A stretch of DNA of 64,000 bases from Butyricicoccus pullicaecorum DSM 23266 (GTDB taxonomy: Bacteria; Bacillota; Clostridia; Oscillospirales; Butyricicoccaceae): positions 124,001 to 188,000 of the forward strand of contig NZ_FUXW01000004.1 of the NCBI RefSeq assembly GCF_900167005.1, written 5' to 3'. Below are positions 39,460 through 47,271 of the stretch, piece by piece. Below the pieces are notes generated by a model, which was not told where the DNA came from, searched no databases, and saw nothing but the letters and a program-made list of their open reading frames with translations. Position numbers and translations under genes: made by a program. Within the stretch, counting starts at the first letter, position 1. The number at the start of each line of letters is the position of its first letter.

Positions 39460-40650
39460 ATGTTTGAAGATATTGAAACACACAAAAAATTATCAAAGTG
39501 GATTATCGGAACGTTTACAGCCTGCATTTTGATTTATCTTGGCATCCGACATATTAGTCATGTAGCTGATGCCGTGATGTGGTTGAAAGACCTGCTGAAC
39601 CCACTTTTAATTGGATTGATTTTGGCGTTGTTTCTGAATGTTCCGTTGGGGGTTATTGAAAGACATCTGTTCCCCAAACATCCGACATCTAGGAAAACGA
39701 AAATGCGCCGCCCGCTTGCGATCCTGCTTTCATTTATTTTGGTGATAGGGGTCTTTGTCGGTGTTGCTTTTCTTGTTATTCCCGAATTGATCGATGCAGT
39801 ATCTATTGTCATATCATCCTTGACGAATGGTCTGGATCAACTGGTGGCATTTGAAAGCACGGCTGACTATTCTAAAATCCCATTCGGAGAACAGCTGTCC
39901 CAAATTGATATTGATTTTCTTGAACTGAAAGACAATTTGAATGAATGGTTGAATCAATTGGGAACCACCATTATGGACACTGCTGCTTCCGCATTTGGAA
40001 GCGTGGTTGCGACGGCAGTCGATTTTGCGATTGGTCTTGTGTTCTCAATTTATATTTTGGCCAATAAGGAGAAATTAAAAAGTCAGATCACCCGAATTGT
40101 CCGTGTATGGATTCCAGCATGTTTTGCCGAGCGGGGCATTCATGTGGCAGCTGTCTGTGAAAAAAACTTCAAGCTTTTTGTAGCAGGGCAAACGACTGAG
40201 GCAATAATTTTAGGCAGCCTGTGTGCAATCGGTATGTTAATTCTGAGAATACCATATGCGCCGATGATCGGTGCGCTTGTTGGGGTAACAGCACTGATTC
40301 CCTATGTCGGTGCCTGGATTGCTACACTTGTGGGTGCATTTTTGATTCTGACAGTCAATCCTTTTAAGGCACTGGTATTCATTATTTTCCTGCTTACTTT
40401 GCAACAGATCGAAGGAAATGCAATCTATCCGAAAGTTGTGGGCGCAAAAATCAACCTTCCTGCCATGTGGGTTTTAGCGGCAATCACAATAGGTGGCAAT
40501 CTGGCTGGACCAATCGGTATGTTGCTTGGCGTACCTGCCGCAGCAGCCACTTACGCTCTTTTGAAAGAAGCAACCGATAAGCGGGAAACGCATCTGAAAA
40601 CACAAGAAAAAGAGCAGATGGGTAATTCACATAAACAGAATATATCCTAA
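39460..40650 (+). CDS. AI-2E family transporter (UPF0118)
   Basis: 396 residues with about eight membrane helices. Family features: ITVLSFILVIGVFVGVAFLVIPELI-like segment in the N-terminal half, a cytoplasmic or external middle domain (SLTNGLDQLVAFESTADYSKIPFGEQL), then FAIGLVFSIYILANKEKLK, GQTTEAIILGSLCAIGMLILRIPYAPMIGALVGVTALIPYVGAWI and the closing helices. Members export small molecules or act as ion antiporters. The last gene of the hydrolase-cls operon. Confidence 0.9.
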   Translation: MFEDIETHKKLSKWIIGTFTACILIYLGIRHISHVADAVMWLKDLLNPLLIGLILALFLNVPLGVIERHLFPKHPTSRKTKMRRPLAILLSFILVIGVFVGVAFLVIPELIDAVSIVISSLTNGLDQLVAFESTADYSKIPFGEQLSQIDIDFLELKDNLNEWLNQLGTTIMDTAASAFGSVVATAVDFAIGLVFSIYILANKEKLKSQITRIVRVWIPACFAERGIHVAAVCEKNFKLFVAGQTTEAIILGSLCAIGMLILRIPYAPMIGALVGVTALIPYVGAWIATLVGAFLILTVNPFKALVFIIFLLTLQQIEGNAIYPKVVGAKINLPAMWVLAAITIGGNLAGPIGMLLGVPAAAATYALLKEATDKRETHLKTQEKEQMGNSHKQNIS

Positions 40651-40679
40651 AAAAATTATCTCAAGATAAAAACTCATAG

Positions 40680-40739
40680 TAGGGTGTAAGGACTCATGAT
40701 ATAAAAATATCAAGGGTCTTTGCGCCCTATTCGTTTTTT
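40680..40739 (+). terminator. Terminator of the hydrolase-cls operon
   Basis: A 23-base stem (40680-40702 with 40707-40729) whose changes are nearly all G-U compatible, then TTTTTT at 40734-40739. The loop is AAAA. Confidence 0.85.
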
Positions 40740-40837
40740 ATATTACAAAATCGGCATTATCATACCTTTTAGCGGGCATAATAAGGTTATTCCTCAAAAC
40801 AAATCGGCACGATACAATGTTATTGAGGTGAATGATT

Positions 40838-41194
40838 ATGCCGATTGACGATTTAACCGCTTTGGGTCAAATAATGCGGGAGGCCCGAAAGAAAAAAGAC
40901 CTGACACAGCAGGAGCTTTCAGATCTGAGCCATGTTTCTGTAAAACAAATTGCCAACATTGAAAAAGGGCAGATGAACCCTTCCTATTTGATTTTAAGAG
41001 CATTGGCCAAGGTTTTGAACATCTCTCTGGACTCTCTAATAAATCCGGATGTTTCTCCAGAAGATGAGGGAGCCAACCAGATGAAAATGCTTTATTCCAG
41101 TTGCCCGTCAGAAATGCGTGAAACCCTGCTGCACCATACACAGGAGACCATGCAGGAATTAACAGAACTATCTAAGAAAATTGAAGCGAATTGA
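40838..41194 (+). CDS. XRE-family regulator
   Basis: 118 residues from the ATG at 40838 behind GAGGTG. HTH: LGQIMREARKKKDLTQQELSDLSHVSVKQIANIEKGQMNPSYLILRALAKVLNISLDSLINPD. A C-terminal 50-residue helical tail (SEMRETLLHHTQETMQELTELSKKIEAN) may dimerise. A stand-alone cargo regulator with its own terminator. Confidence 0.88.
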   Translation: MPIDDLTALGQIMREARKKKDLTQQELSDLSHVSVKQIANIEKGQMNPSYLILRALAKVLNISLDSLINPDVSPEDEGANQMKMLYSSCPSEMRETLLHHTQETMQELTELSKKIEAN

Positions 41195-41235
41195 GCCAGT
41201 GAGTGAAATTTGACGGTTTCCTCTCTGGCTCTTTT
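41193..41235 (+). terminator. Terminator of XRE gene
   Basis: GAGCCAG (41193-41199) pairs with CTGGCTC (41225-41231), followed by TTTT. The long loop has further weak pairing. Confidence 0.6.
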
Positions 41236-41371
41236 CATTTCTGCAAAGAAAGCGGCAAGCAATGCCCCTGGATAGCCATTCGGCTTCCGGCGCTGCTTGT
41301 TGAGGGTATTCCCCCAAGCCCCCATGAACGCAGAATTTCATTCTGCGGCTGCGCGTCCATTTGACGCTTTC

Positions 41372-41407
41372 GATCATGGCCAGCGTTGAGCTGGCCATGA
41401 TCTTTTT
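41372..41407 (+). terminator. Strong hairpin in non-coding spacer
   Basis: GATCATGGCCAGC-GTTGA-GCTGGCCATGATC, a perfect 13-base stem followed by TTTTT. It lies in a 300-base spacer (41200-41499) without a gene. The GC-rich sequence before it (CTGCTTGTTGAGGGTATTCC, CCCAAGCCCCCATG) looks like the remains of another element. Confidence 0.7.
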
Positions 41408-41499
41408 CTATATATGCGGATTTGAAATCACACAAAATAGAAGCAGAATGCGACCTGAAAAACGAGGCCACATCTTGTAATTTATTGGCCGCAAAACTT

Positions 41500-42849
41500 T
41501 TAGTGTTCCGTGTTAGCGTTGACGCTTACCTTAACACCATTAGCATCAAAAATCTCTACTTCAACTCCATCTTCCGGTTGCAAAGGAGTGACTTCTCCGT
41601 TTGCCACAGCCTGCCTGAATTCATCAGGAATTTCAAGCGGGACCTTTGACATACTGGTAATCATATCGGAAAAAGAGACCTCCTCCTTGGCCTTGAGATC
41701 ATATCCGTCGTTCGGATTGATGCTTTGAGCAAAGGGAATATCTGTTTGTGTTTCACCGGTGAGGAGTTCATCGCTGGAAGTGGCAGGTGCATCCTTACCA
41801 GCTACAATTCCATCAATCGTCTGGGGAGTATCGCTGTGCGCCTCGGCAGCAAATGCGGACAGTGCAAGACTGCTTGCACCTAACACGCAAACAAGCGCAG
41901 CAACAATCAGTTTTTTGGACTTATTTCCATTCAGCATAATGCAAATTCTCCTTTTCAGTTTTTCGCGCGAGGATATAAAAGAAATCCCCGGCGTAGAGTT
42001 CAATTTGTGTTGAAATTGAGAATACGAAATCAAAAGGTATCCATAGCTTTTGCGCCCATCATGGTCAAGATTCTGAACCACCTGAGCATCACAGGAGGTC
42101 TCGGCACAAAATTCAAAGTCCTTACAAAGCAGCCACACAATAGGGTTGGCCCAGTGAATCGTCTGTATTACGACGCCCAAAAGTTTCCACCACAAATCAC
42201 GGCGCTTAAAATGCACCAGTTCATGCTTCAGGATCATTTGTACATCTGCTGGCGGAAGTCCATCAGCAGGTACTGCGATAATTGGCTTGAAAAAACCAAT
42301 CAACACCGGACTTTGCACATGTGGCGATGCTCTAAGGATTGGCGTCTGTCGAATTCCATATTCGCTTGCACAGTGATTTGCAATTCGCTGTAGCTCACCA
42401 CAAACGGGCTGTGTTTGCTTTTGGGATAGTCTCCTACGGAATCTTAACAATACAGCAATATACCATAATGCAAGAGCTGACACACCAACAGACCAAACAA
42501 GTAAAATCTTTTCCTGTGCCTGAACATCCAAGCAAAAACCGCTCGTTCTCGTGCTCTTGCTTTCAGTGATGGAAGTATTCTTTTGAACTACTTCGTCTTT
42601 TGGGATAACGCTACTAACGCCTTCCAAGTATCCGCTTGTTTGAAATGGCATATCTTTTATTGTAGAGGAGATCGGCAAAGCCTGATAAAATGGGATTAAG
42701 AACAACACCATGACAGCGATGCACCCAATATAGCGAAAACGTTCATTCACACCATTTTTTGCCCAAACGAGCAAGGCTTTGAAAAGCAGGTACACGCTGC
42801 TGGCAATTAAATTCAGAAAAAACAGAGTACTAAGCAAGTAATATACCAT
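41500..42849 (-). CDS. BlaR1/MecR1-like M56 membrane metallopeptidase
   Basis: 449 residues. Four membrane helices flank a zinc protease with HELVHFKRRD (zinc site His, Glu, His near 210-214) and the downstream FEFCAETSCDAQVV glutamate. A fifth hydrophobic segment (KLIVAALVCVLGASSLALSAFA) leads to a 130-residue outer part rich in Asp/Glu/Thr. The penicillin-binding sensor domain of true BlaR1 is absent, so the signal is not likely a beta-lactam. It is paired with the BlaI-type gene 16 bases upstream and should cleave that repressor on signal. Confidence 0.88.
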   Translation of the reverse strand: MVYYLLSTLFFLNLIASSVYLLFKALLVWAKNGVNERFRYIGCIAVMVLFLIPFYQALPISSTIKDMPFQTSGYLEGVSSVIPKDEVVQKNTSITESKSTRTSGFCLDVQAQEKILLVWSVGVSALALWYIAVLLRFRRRLSQKQTQPVCGELQRIANHCASEYGIRQTPILRASPHVQSPVLIGFFKPIIAVPADGLPPADVQMILKHELVHFKRRDLWWKLLGVVIQTIHWANPIVWLLCKDFEFCAETSCDAQVVQNLDHDGRKSYGYLLISYSQFQHKLNSTPGISFISSREKLKRRICIMLNGNKSKKLIVAALVCVLGASSLALSAFAAEAHSDTPQTIDGIVAGKDAPATSSDELLTGETQTDIPFAQSINPNDGYDLKAKEEVSFSDMITSMSKVPLEIPDEFRQAVANGEVTPLQPEDGVEVEIFDANGVKVSVNANTEH

Positions 42850-42865
42850 ACAAATTCCTCCGTTA

Positions 42866-43243
42866 TTACTGATTGTCCAACCATTCTTTCAAAGTTTCAC
42901 GATCTTCCTCTGACATCTGAGAGCCACCGTATAGAGCCGCAAAGAAATTCTTGATCGAACCATCATAGAGCGCATCTAAAATTCCTTGTGCGCCATCTCG
43001 TGCATAATCTTTCTTTGATTTGATAGGCCGGTAATAATGAACTCTGCCTTCTCGATGAGAAGTGATAAGCCCCTTTTGCGTCAGCCGAGACAGAAATGTT
43101 GCAAGAGTTGATGGCTTCCACTCTTTGTTGTGGTGTTCTGCAAAATACGATGCAAGCTGCGCCGAAGACATAGGAACTTGTGATTTCCACAACACCTCCA
43201 TGATTTCGTATTCGGTTTCTGATAGTTTTTGGGATCGATCCAT
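42866..43243 (-). CDS. BlaI/MecI-family repressor
   Basis: 125 residues from the ATG at 43243 behind AAGGAGG. Winged-helix text: LSETEYEIMEVLWKSQVPMSSAQLASYFAEHHNKEWKPSTLATFLSRLTQKGLITSHREGRVHYYRPI. The C-terminal part (YARDGAQGILDALYDGSIKNFFAALYGG) is the dimerisation domain. It represses its own promoter through TTCTAC/GTAGAA operators just upstream. No beta-lactamase gene is in sight; the targets may be elsewhere. Confidence 0.93.
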   Translation of the reverse strand: MDRSQKLSETEYEIMEVLWKSQVPMSSAQLASYFAEHHNKEWKPSTLATFLSRLTQKGLITSHREGRVHYYRPIKSKKDYARDGAQGILDALYDGSIKNFFAALYGGSQMSEEDRETLKEWLDNQ

Positions 43244-43260
43244 AAACATTTCCTCCTTAC

Positions 43261-43338
43261 CCAAAGTACGTCTACTTTGGATGAGTTAATTCTACTACAA
43301 GTTTGTAGAATAGTCAATACTTCTACGGACTTGTAGAA
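43261..43338 (-). promoter_or_regulatory. BlaI-type operators upstream of the repressor
   Basis: TTCTAC-N9-GTAGAA at 43290-43310, containing CTACAA-GT-TTGTAG, and TTCTAC-N6-GTAGAA at 43321-43338. The TACAnnTGTA-like core fits BlaI/MecI sites. A separate perfect palindrome CCAAAGTA-CGTC-TACTTTGG lies at 43261-43280. Confidence 0.75.
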
Positions 43339-43357
43339 ATAAATTTACAATTTTTTT

Positions 43358-43391
43358 GCCATGCCCAGGACAGTCTAGGGCATGGCTTTTT
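43358..43391 (+). terminator. Hairpin with T-run on the plus strand
   Basis: GCCATGCCC and GGGCATGGC around an 11-base loop, then TTTTT. Genes on both sides are on the minus strand, so the direction of the T-run is unexpected. Confidence 0.5.
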
Positions 43392-43466
43392 ATTCTAAAT
43401 GGAACTGCACAACAACATTGATTACATAGATGGCAATTACATTATATTCATTTCAAATTATAGCTC

Positions 43467-43886
43467 TTAAAACCAGTTTGTTTTTTCATTCCTAAATTCA
43501 GGCGCATTACCATTCTGATATGGATTGTAGTTATTAAGATTACATCCAAATTCCTTTAAGGTCTTAATTTTATTATCTTGTGTCCACTCAATTAAAGAAA
43601 TCCCATCAAATTCTTCAATCTTCCCGTTGTCCATTTGGTTTTTGAAGTACCATACCACAACGGTCTGATTACCCTGATGAAAAAACTGTTTAATATCCCA
43701 TGCAAGCACTTTCCCACGGGTATTCCATTCCTCAAACCAGTGCTTTACTGTTTCTCGATCAGAATATTGGGGACACCAACTTTCAGTATAAACTACATCC
43801 TCCGCAAAAATACTATCAATTCCTAAATCTTGTTGTGTAAGCCACATATTGAACCATAAGCGCACAATTTTTTCTCTTTCCGACAT
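43467..43886 (-). CDS. SnoaL/NTF2-like fold protein
   Basis: 139 residues from the ATG at 43886 (MSEREKIVRLWFNMWLTQQDLGIDSIFAEDVVYTESW) behind GGGAGG. The order helix, helix, SIFAEDVVYTESWCPQYSDRETVKHWFEEW, then long strands (KVLAWDIKQFFHQGNQTVVVWYFKNQ, FDGISLIEWTQDNKIKTLKEFG) is the cone-like NTF2 fold. Such stand-alone proteins are often small-molecule binders or enzymes. 29 upstream in-frame codons lack a ribosome site. Confidence 0.85.
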   Translation of the reverse strand: MSEREKIVRLWFNMWLTQQDLGIDSIFAEDVVYTESWCPQYSDRETVKHWFEEWNTRGKVLAWDIKQFFHQGNQTVVVWYFKNQMDNGKIEEFDGISLIEWTQDNKIKTLKEFGCNLNNYNPYQNGNAPEFRNEKTNWF

Positions 43887-44119
43887 AAAACAAACGCCTC
43901 CCTGCCCTTTTACTTTTCCACCTGTTTTTACTATAAATTTTACCATAAGAATTTGAACAAATCTATGCCACAATTTGCACGGACATACTTTTAACCATGA
44001 ACATAAACAGCGCCGGATGCAGAGGCATATAGCCCCGCGCCCGGCGCTTTGCTATGCTTAGATCACTCGTCCGTAAAATGGGACTGTCGTACAACACACT
44101 TTCCAACACTTATGGAGTT
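43887..44119. other. Gap after the relaxase, large hairpin
   Basis: AGCGCCGG (44009-44016) and CCGGCGCT (44041-44048) enclose a 24-base GC-rich loop. It lies 70 bases downstream of the relaxase stop. The minus strand reads CTGTTT after it, so only a weak terminator. Otherwise no gene. Confidence 0.45.
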
Positions 44120-45529
44120 TTATCGGTTCATCTCTTTGCCTTTATCTTCCTGTCTATCTTCCGCCATCCCCATGAGCCGATCCACATTGGCCTTTGCCGC
44201 CAGCAGCTCCCGCATTTCCTCGCGGGAGCGCCGGTACTCGGCATAGGTCTTTTTCTTTTCCTCCAGCAGCCGAGCATATTCAGCTTGCAGTTCCTTAACT
44301 TTGGGAAGCTTCTTGACCCCCATATCATCAAAGGCATTTTTTGCCGCCTGATGGAGCAGAATTTCTTCCTCATGTTCCTCGCGGAATTTCTTTGAATAGC
44401 CAGCTTTTCGGTAGGCCACATAGGTGTCACGAGTCTTGGCATAGTTGATGATATGGGTCCGCAGGACGGCGATCTCCGCCATGCGGTTCTCCGCTGCCTT
44501 AATTTTTGCTGATAGCTCATTATGGTGAGCCGTGGCCGCCGCCGCCTTTTCCTCCAGCACAGCATACTCCAGTAGATTATGCTCTGTGAGATAATTCACG
44601 GTCTGTGCCATCTGTTTCAGATTAAAGACCTTGGCCCACTGCACATACCCGGCACCTTTTCCGGCCTGTAGCTTTGCCTGGATGTCAACCAACAGATTGA
44701 CCTTCGGCGGATCTGCCTGCCTGACCGGTTTCTGACGGGGTGTATGTTCCTTTTGACCGGCGAGGACAGCCAGCAGATGCTCCAGGGTGTAGCCATCGCC
44801 CAGACTGTCCAGGCGGGACACTTTGCCCCAGCCGGGGAGCTTCAAACGGTAGGATTTGCCGCGCTTGGATACTTCACAGCCGGATTCCCGGAGCAGCTTC
44901 AGCAGCTCGTCCAGGTCAGCAGGCTTTTGTGCCAGGGCGTTGTCAATGGCAGCACGGAGCAATTCCCGATGGGAGGGCTTTGCCTGATCGCCCAGCCATT
45001 GGTCGTAACTTTTGCCGTGGGGCTTTGGGTTCTCAACAATGGACAGTCCGTTCTCAATGCAGATGGTGTCGCTCAATCGACGGACGGCTTTTGTGCTGCC
45101 CCAGAAATTGCGGAACTTCCGGTCACAGTCCAGGTTGACCGAACTCCAAATGATATGATTATGGACATGGGCCTTATCAATGTGGGTGCAAACGATAAAG
45201 GCGTGTTTGCCCTTGGTGAACCGCTTGGCAAACTCCACGCCCAGCCGGTTCGCTTCCTCCGGCGTGATCTCCCCAGGGCAGAAAGACTGGCGGACATGGT
45301 AGGCGATCACATCATCTGCGCCCCGAACCCGTCCGGTGGCGGCGATATACTGGCGCTTTGCCAGCATAAACTCGGCGTCAGCTACACGGCTATCACACTC
45401 ATAGCCGGTGATAAGCCTGCCGTGGTCAGTCTTTTGCGGATTGGCCACATAGTCGATAATCTCGCTAATGGCACGGCTCTCGGTCCGGCCCTTGCCGATA
45501 TGCAGCGGCATAATGCGTGTGGTTGCCAT
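44120..45529 (-). CDS. Relaxase, MobA/VirD2-type (Tn1549-like)
   Basis: 469 residues. The relaxase domain has the three-histidine metal motif HIDKAHVHNHIIW (His116, His121, His123, His125) and an N-terminal tyrosine region (SEIIDYVANPQKTDHGRLITGYECD) that holds the nicking tyrosine. ESxxAFxCPGEITPEEANRLG-like sequence (RQSFCPGEITPEEANRLGVEFAKRF) is typical of the Tn1549 type. The C-terminal 190 residues are coiled coil (EKAAAATAHHNELSAKIKAAENR; KKTYAEYRRSREEMRELLAAK). It nicks oriT and pilots the strand to the recipient, with MobC at 48822. Confidence 0.95.
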   Translation of the reverse strand: MATTRIMPLHIGKGRTESRAISEIIDYVANPQKTDHGRLITGYECDSRVADAEFMLAKRQYIAATGRVRGADDVIAYHVRQSFCPGEITPEEANRLGVEFAKRFTKGKHAFIVCTHIDKAHVHNHIIWSSVNLDCDRKFRNFWGSTKAVRRLSDTICIENGLSIVENPKPHGKSYDQWLGDQAKPSHRELLRAAIDNALAQKPADLDELLKLLRESGCEVSKRGKSYRLKLPGWGKVSRLDSLGDGYTLEHLLAVLAGQKEHTPRQKPVRQADPPKVNLLVDIQAKLQAGKGAGYVQWAKVFNLKQMAQTVNYLTEHNLLEYAVLEEKAAAATAHHNELSAKIKAAENRMAEIAVLRTHIINYAKTRDTYVAYRKAGYSKKFREEHEEEILLHQAAKNAFDDMGVKKLPKVKELQAEYARLLEEKKKTYAEYRRSREEMRELLAAKANVDRLMGMAEDRQEDKGKEMNR

Positions 45530-45550
45530 AAAGTTTCCCTCCCTTCAAAA

Positions 45551-45574
45551 AAAGGGCAGCCTTAGCTGCCCTTT
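45551..45574. terminator. Bidirectional terminator, SLOG gene / relaxase
   Basis: AAAGGGCAGC-CTTA-GCTGCCCTTT. Minus strand continues TTTTTTT, and plus strand TT. The SLOG stop codon (45562-45564) lies in the loop. Confidence 0.8.
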
Positions 45575-45999
45575 TCTTCACGATATGAAATAATCTGCTT
45601 CTTTTTCTGCTTGGCGCACCGCAGCGTCGTGGCAGCTCCACCCCAATCATGGAGAACATACGCTACTACCACATCGCTGACTTCTACCATCCAGCGGTTT
45701 CTATGAGAAATTGCAAAGCGGCGTGGCACAGTTTCCAGCGGCGGATACACAGTGCCGTCATAGCCGGAAGTGTTCCTTCCAGTGTTAAGATAAGCTAAGA
45801 CAAGAACCAACTCAATCTGTGGATACTTTTTCTTTTGTTCTCGCAAAATGGATGCTGCTAAACTATCAAACTCTCCATATCCTCCGAGAAAAAAAGTTGT
45901 TGCTCCTTGCTCAATTAGACTTTGTGTTACTGTGCGAAGCCAACTCGCAATCTTATCTTCTTTTGTGATTTGCGAATGGCCACAAAATGTTACATTCAT
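45562..45999 (-). CDS. SLOG-family nucleotide-sensing protein
   Basis: 145 residues. It begins MNVTFCGHSQITKED and has LIEQGATTFFLGGYGEFDSLAASILREQKKKYPQIELVLVLAYLN, a Rossmann-like nucleotide-binding pattern (GGYGEFD), and ends WMVEVSDVVVAYVLHDWGGAATTLRCAKQKKKQIISY, the typical DUF1273/SLOG closing strand-helix. SLOG proteins sense or bind nucleotide-derived ligands and often work with partner effectors. It is divergent from the HTH gene at 46120; the two may share operators. Confidence 0.85.
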   Translation of the reverse strand: MNVTFCGHSQITKEDKIASWLRTVTQSLIEQGATTFFLGGYGEFDSLAASILREQKKKYPQIELVLVLAYLNTGRNTSGYDGTVYPPLETVPRRFAISHRNRWMVEVSDVVVAYVLHDWGGAATTLRCAKQKKKQIISYREEKGS

Positions 46000-46041
46000 A
46001 CGATGGCACCCCTATTACCATCATACCGCAAATATCTTCAT

Positions 46042-46107
46042 TAGTACAGTTACAGGGACTAATTTTAGCAGAACTGCCCATATACTAAATATAGTACAGT
46101 TACAGGG
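46042..46107. repeat. Two identical 16-base repeats between divergent genes
   Basis: TAGTACAGTTACAGGG at 46042-46057 and 46092-46107, 50 bases apart, about five helical turns. The left copy overlaps the probable -35 (TGTACT) of the SLOG promoter, whose -10 is TATGAT on the minus strand near 46022-46027. Likely operators for the HTH protein. Confidence 0.65.
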
Positions 46108-46119
46108 GCGGTGTATTGA

Positions 46120-46359
46120 ATGAAACTAAATGAGGCGGTGAGCAAACGTCTTTCTGAATTACTGGATGAAAGAAATATGACGCAGTATCAGCTGTATATG
46201 AAAAGCGGCGTTCCCAAGTCCACCATTGGCAATATCATCAACTGTTCTTACGATTCTGTAAAGCTGCGAATCATCCATGAGATGTGCCAGGGACTGGGAA
46301 TTGGAATAGACACCTTTTTTGCTTCGCCACTTTTCAAGGAAGATAATCTGGAACCATAA
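46120..46359 (+). CDS. Small XRE-type regulator
   Basis: 79 residues, essentially one HTH: NEAVSKRLSELLDERNMTQYQLYMKSGVPKSTIGNIINCSYDSVKLRIIHEMCQGLGIGIDTFFASPLF. The family is common in Clostridia elements. It probably binds the paired TAGTACAGTTACAGGG repeats and controls itself and the SLOG gene. Confidence 0.88.
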   Translation: MKLNEAVSKRLSELLDERNMTQYQLYMKSGVPKSTIGNIINCSYDSVKLRIIHEMCQGLGIGIDTFFASPLFKEDNLEP

Positions 46360-46390
46360 GACCTCCGACGAGCTTCGCCGGAGGTCTTAT
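46356..46390 (+). terminator. Terminator of small XRE gene
   Basis: ATAAGACCTCCG (46356-46367) pairs with CGGAGGTCTTAT (46379-46390), an 12-base stem. It overlaps the gene's stop codon. The T-tract after it is weak. Confidence 0.65.
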
Positions 46391-46480
46391 TATCTGAATT
46401 TCGGCGGTCAATTCCTCGCGGGTTTTCTCTCTCGGTTTCGTCATAGCTGGTCGCTCCTTTCTGTTTATAGGCAAAAGAAA

Positions 46481-46516
46481 AGGGCAGCCATTTCGATGAT
46501 TGAAAATAGCTGCCCT
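46481..46516 (-). terminator. Terminator of sigma/anti-sigma operon
   Basis: AGGGCAGC (46481-46488) and GCTGCCCT (46509-46516); the minus strand continues TTTCTTTTGCC. It lies 27 bases past the stop of the membrane gene. Confidence 0.75.
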
Positions 46517-46542
46517 CCAATGGGTGATGTTACAATTTTAGA

Positions 46543-47271
46543 TTATTTATTATAAGCATCTGTTAATTTTTCCTGCATTTCTGGTAAGGTATAAATTCCT
46601 CCGACTTCAATTTCTAACAGGTCAGGACGGGTAGGATAAGTGACAAACAAATCTTCTTCCAAGCGTTGCACCCAAACGATCACCGTCCTTAATCGAGTTG
46701 AATAAGTGACAATGTAATCAATATAGTCTATTTCAGAAATATCGTCCTCGATCATTGGATAAGTCAAACCGAAAAATCCACAAGGAACTGTTGCGTTGGC
46801 TGGCGGTGTAGCATCGTGATCTTTAGAGATGGCACCATCTTCCTCTGTATAGGCTGTATATGCCCCGCTCTCTCCATTGCTGGTGTCTTGAACAATATAA
46901 AGCACATCATTTGTTAGAGCTTGGCTATAATCAGTCATATCAGTTGCTAAAAACCAATCATTAGTCCTTAACAAATATGCTTTTATTGTGTTATCGCCTA
47001 ACTGCGCCAAAATATCGGAAGGGATTTCTGACGAAAAATCCTCCCGATGTTCCGTAAACAATGTTGCGTCACCATTTCCGAAGCCACCACCGCCGAGATT
47101 AAACTTGTATGCAAAGTAAGTTCCAATACAAATTACAAAGCAAAAGCAAGCAGCTATAGTTCCCCACTTAATCCAAACGGGTCTTTTAGATTTCTTTTTA
47201 TAATTGAGAGCTTCATCAACATACTTCGTATCAAGCTCGCTCATAGCGTCAGAGAATTTCTTTGCATTCAT
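46543..47271 (-). CDS. Single-pass membrane protein, probable anti-sigma factor
   Basis: 242 residues from the ATG at 47271, which overlaps the sigma stop by four bases (ATGA). Cytoplasmic N-terminus (MNAKKFSDAMSELDTKYVDEALNYKKKSK), one membrane helix (WIKWGTIAACFCFVICIGTYFAYKF), then a 180-residue extracellular domain (LLRTNDWFLATDMTDYSQALTNDVLYIVQD, ending PEMQEKLTDAYNK). This build, coupled to an ECF sigma gene, is the usual one for anti-sigma factors of Clostridia, though no classic zinc anti-sigma motif is seen. The ligand is unknown. Confidence 0.8.
   Translation of the reverse strand: MNAKKFSDAMSELDTKYVDEALNYKKKSKRPVWIKWGTIAACFCFVICIGTYFAYKFNLGGGGFGNGDATLFTEHREDFSSEIPSDILAQLGDNTIKAYLLRTNDWFLATDMTDYSQALTNDVLYIVQDTSNGESGAYTAYTEEDGAISKDHDATPPANATVPCGFFGLTYPMIEDDISEIDYIDYIVTYSTRLRTVIVWVQRLEEDLFVTYPTRPDLLEIEVGGIYTLPEMQEKLTDAYNK

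Noticed and set aside
41236-41499. Several 70-80 codon frames in the spacer after the XRE gene
   Set aside because: All cross the strong 13-base terminator or lack ribosome sites; the spacer looks like the remains of another element.
41500-43243. Beta-lactam resistance locus
   Set aside because: Only the BlaI/M56 regulators are present; neither a beta-lactamase nor a penicillin-sensor domain is there.
44009-44048. Long GC-rich hairpin after the relaxase as a riboswitch
   Set aside because: It lies downstream of genes, not in a leader, and has no recognisable aptamer pattern.
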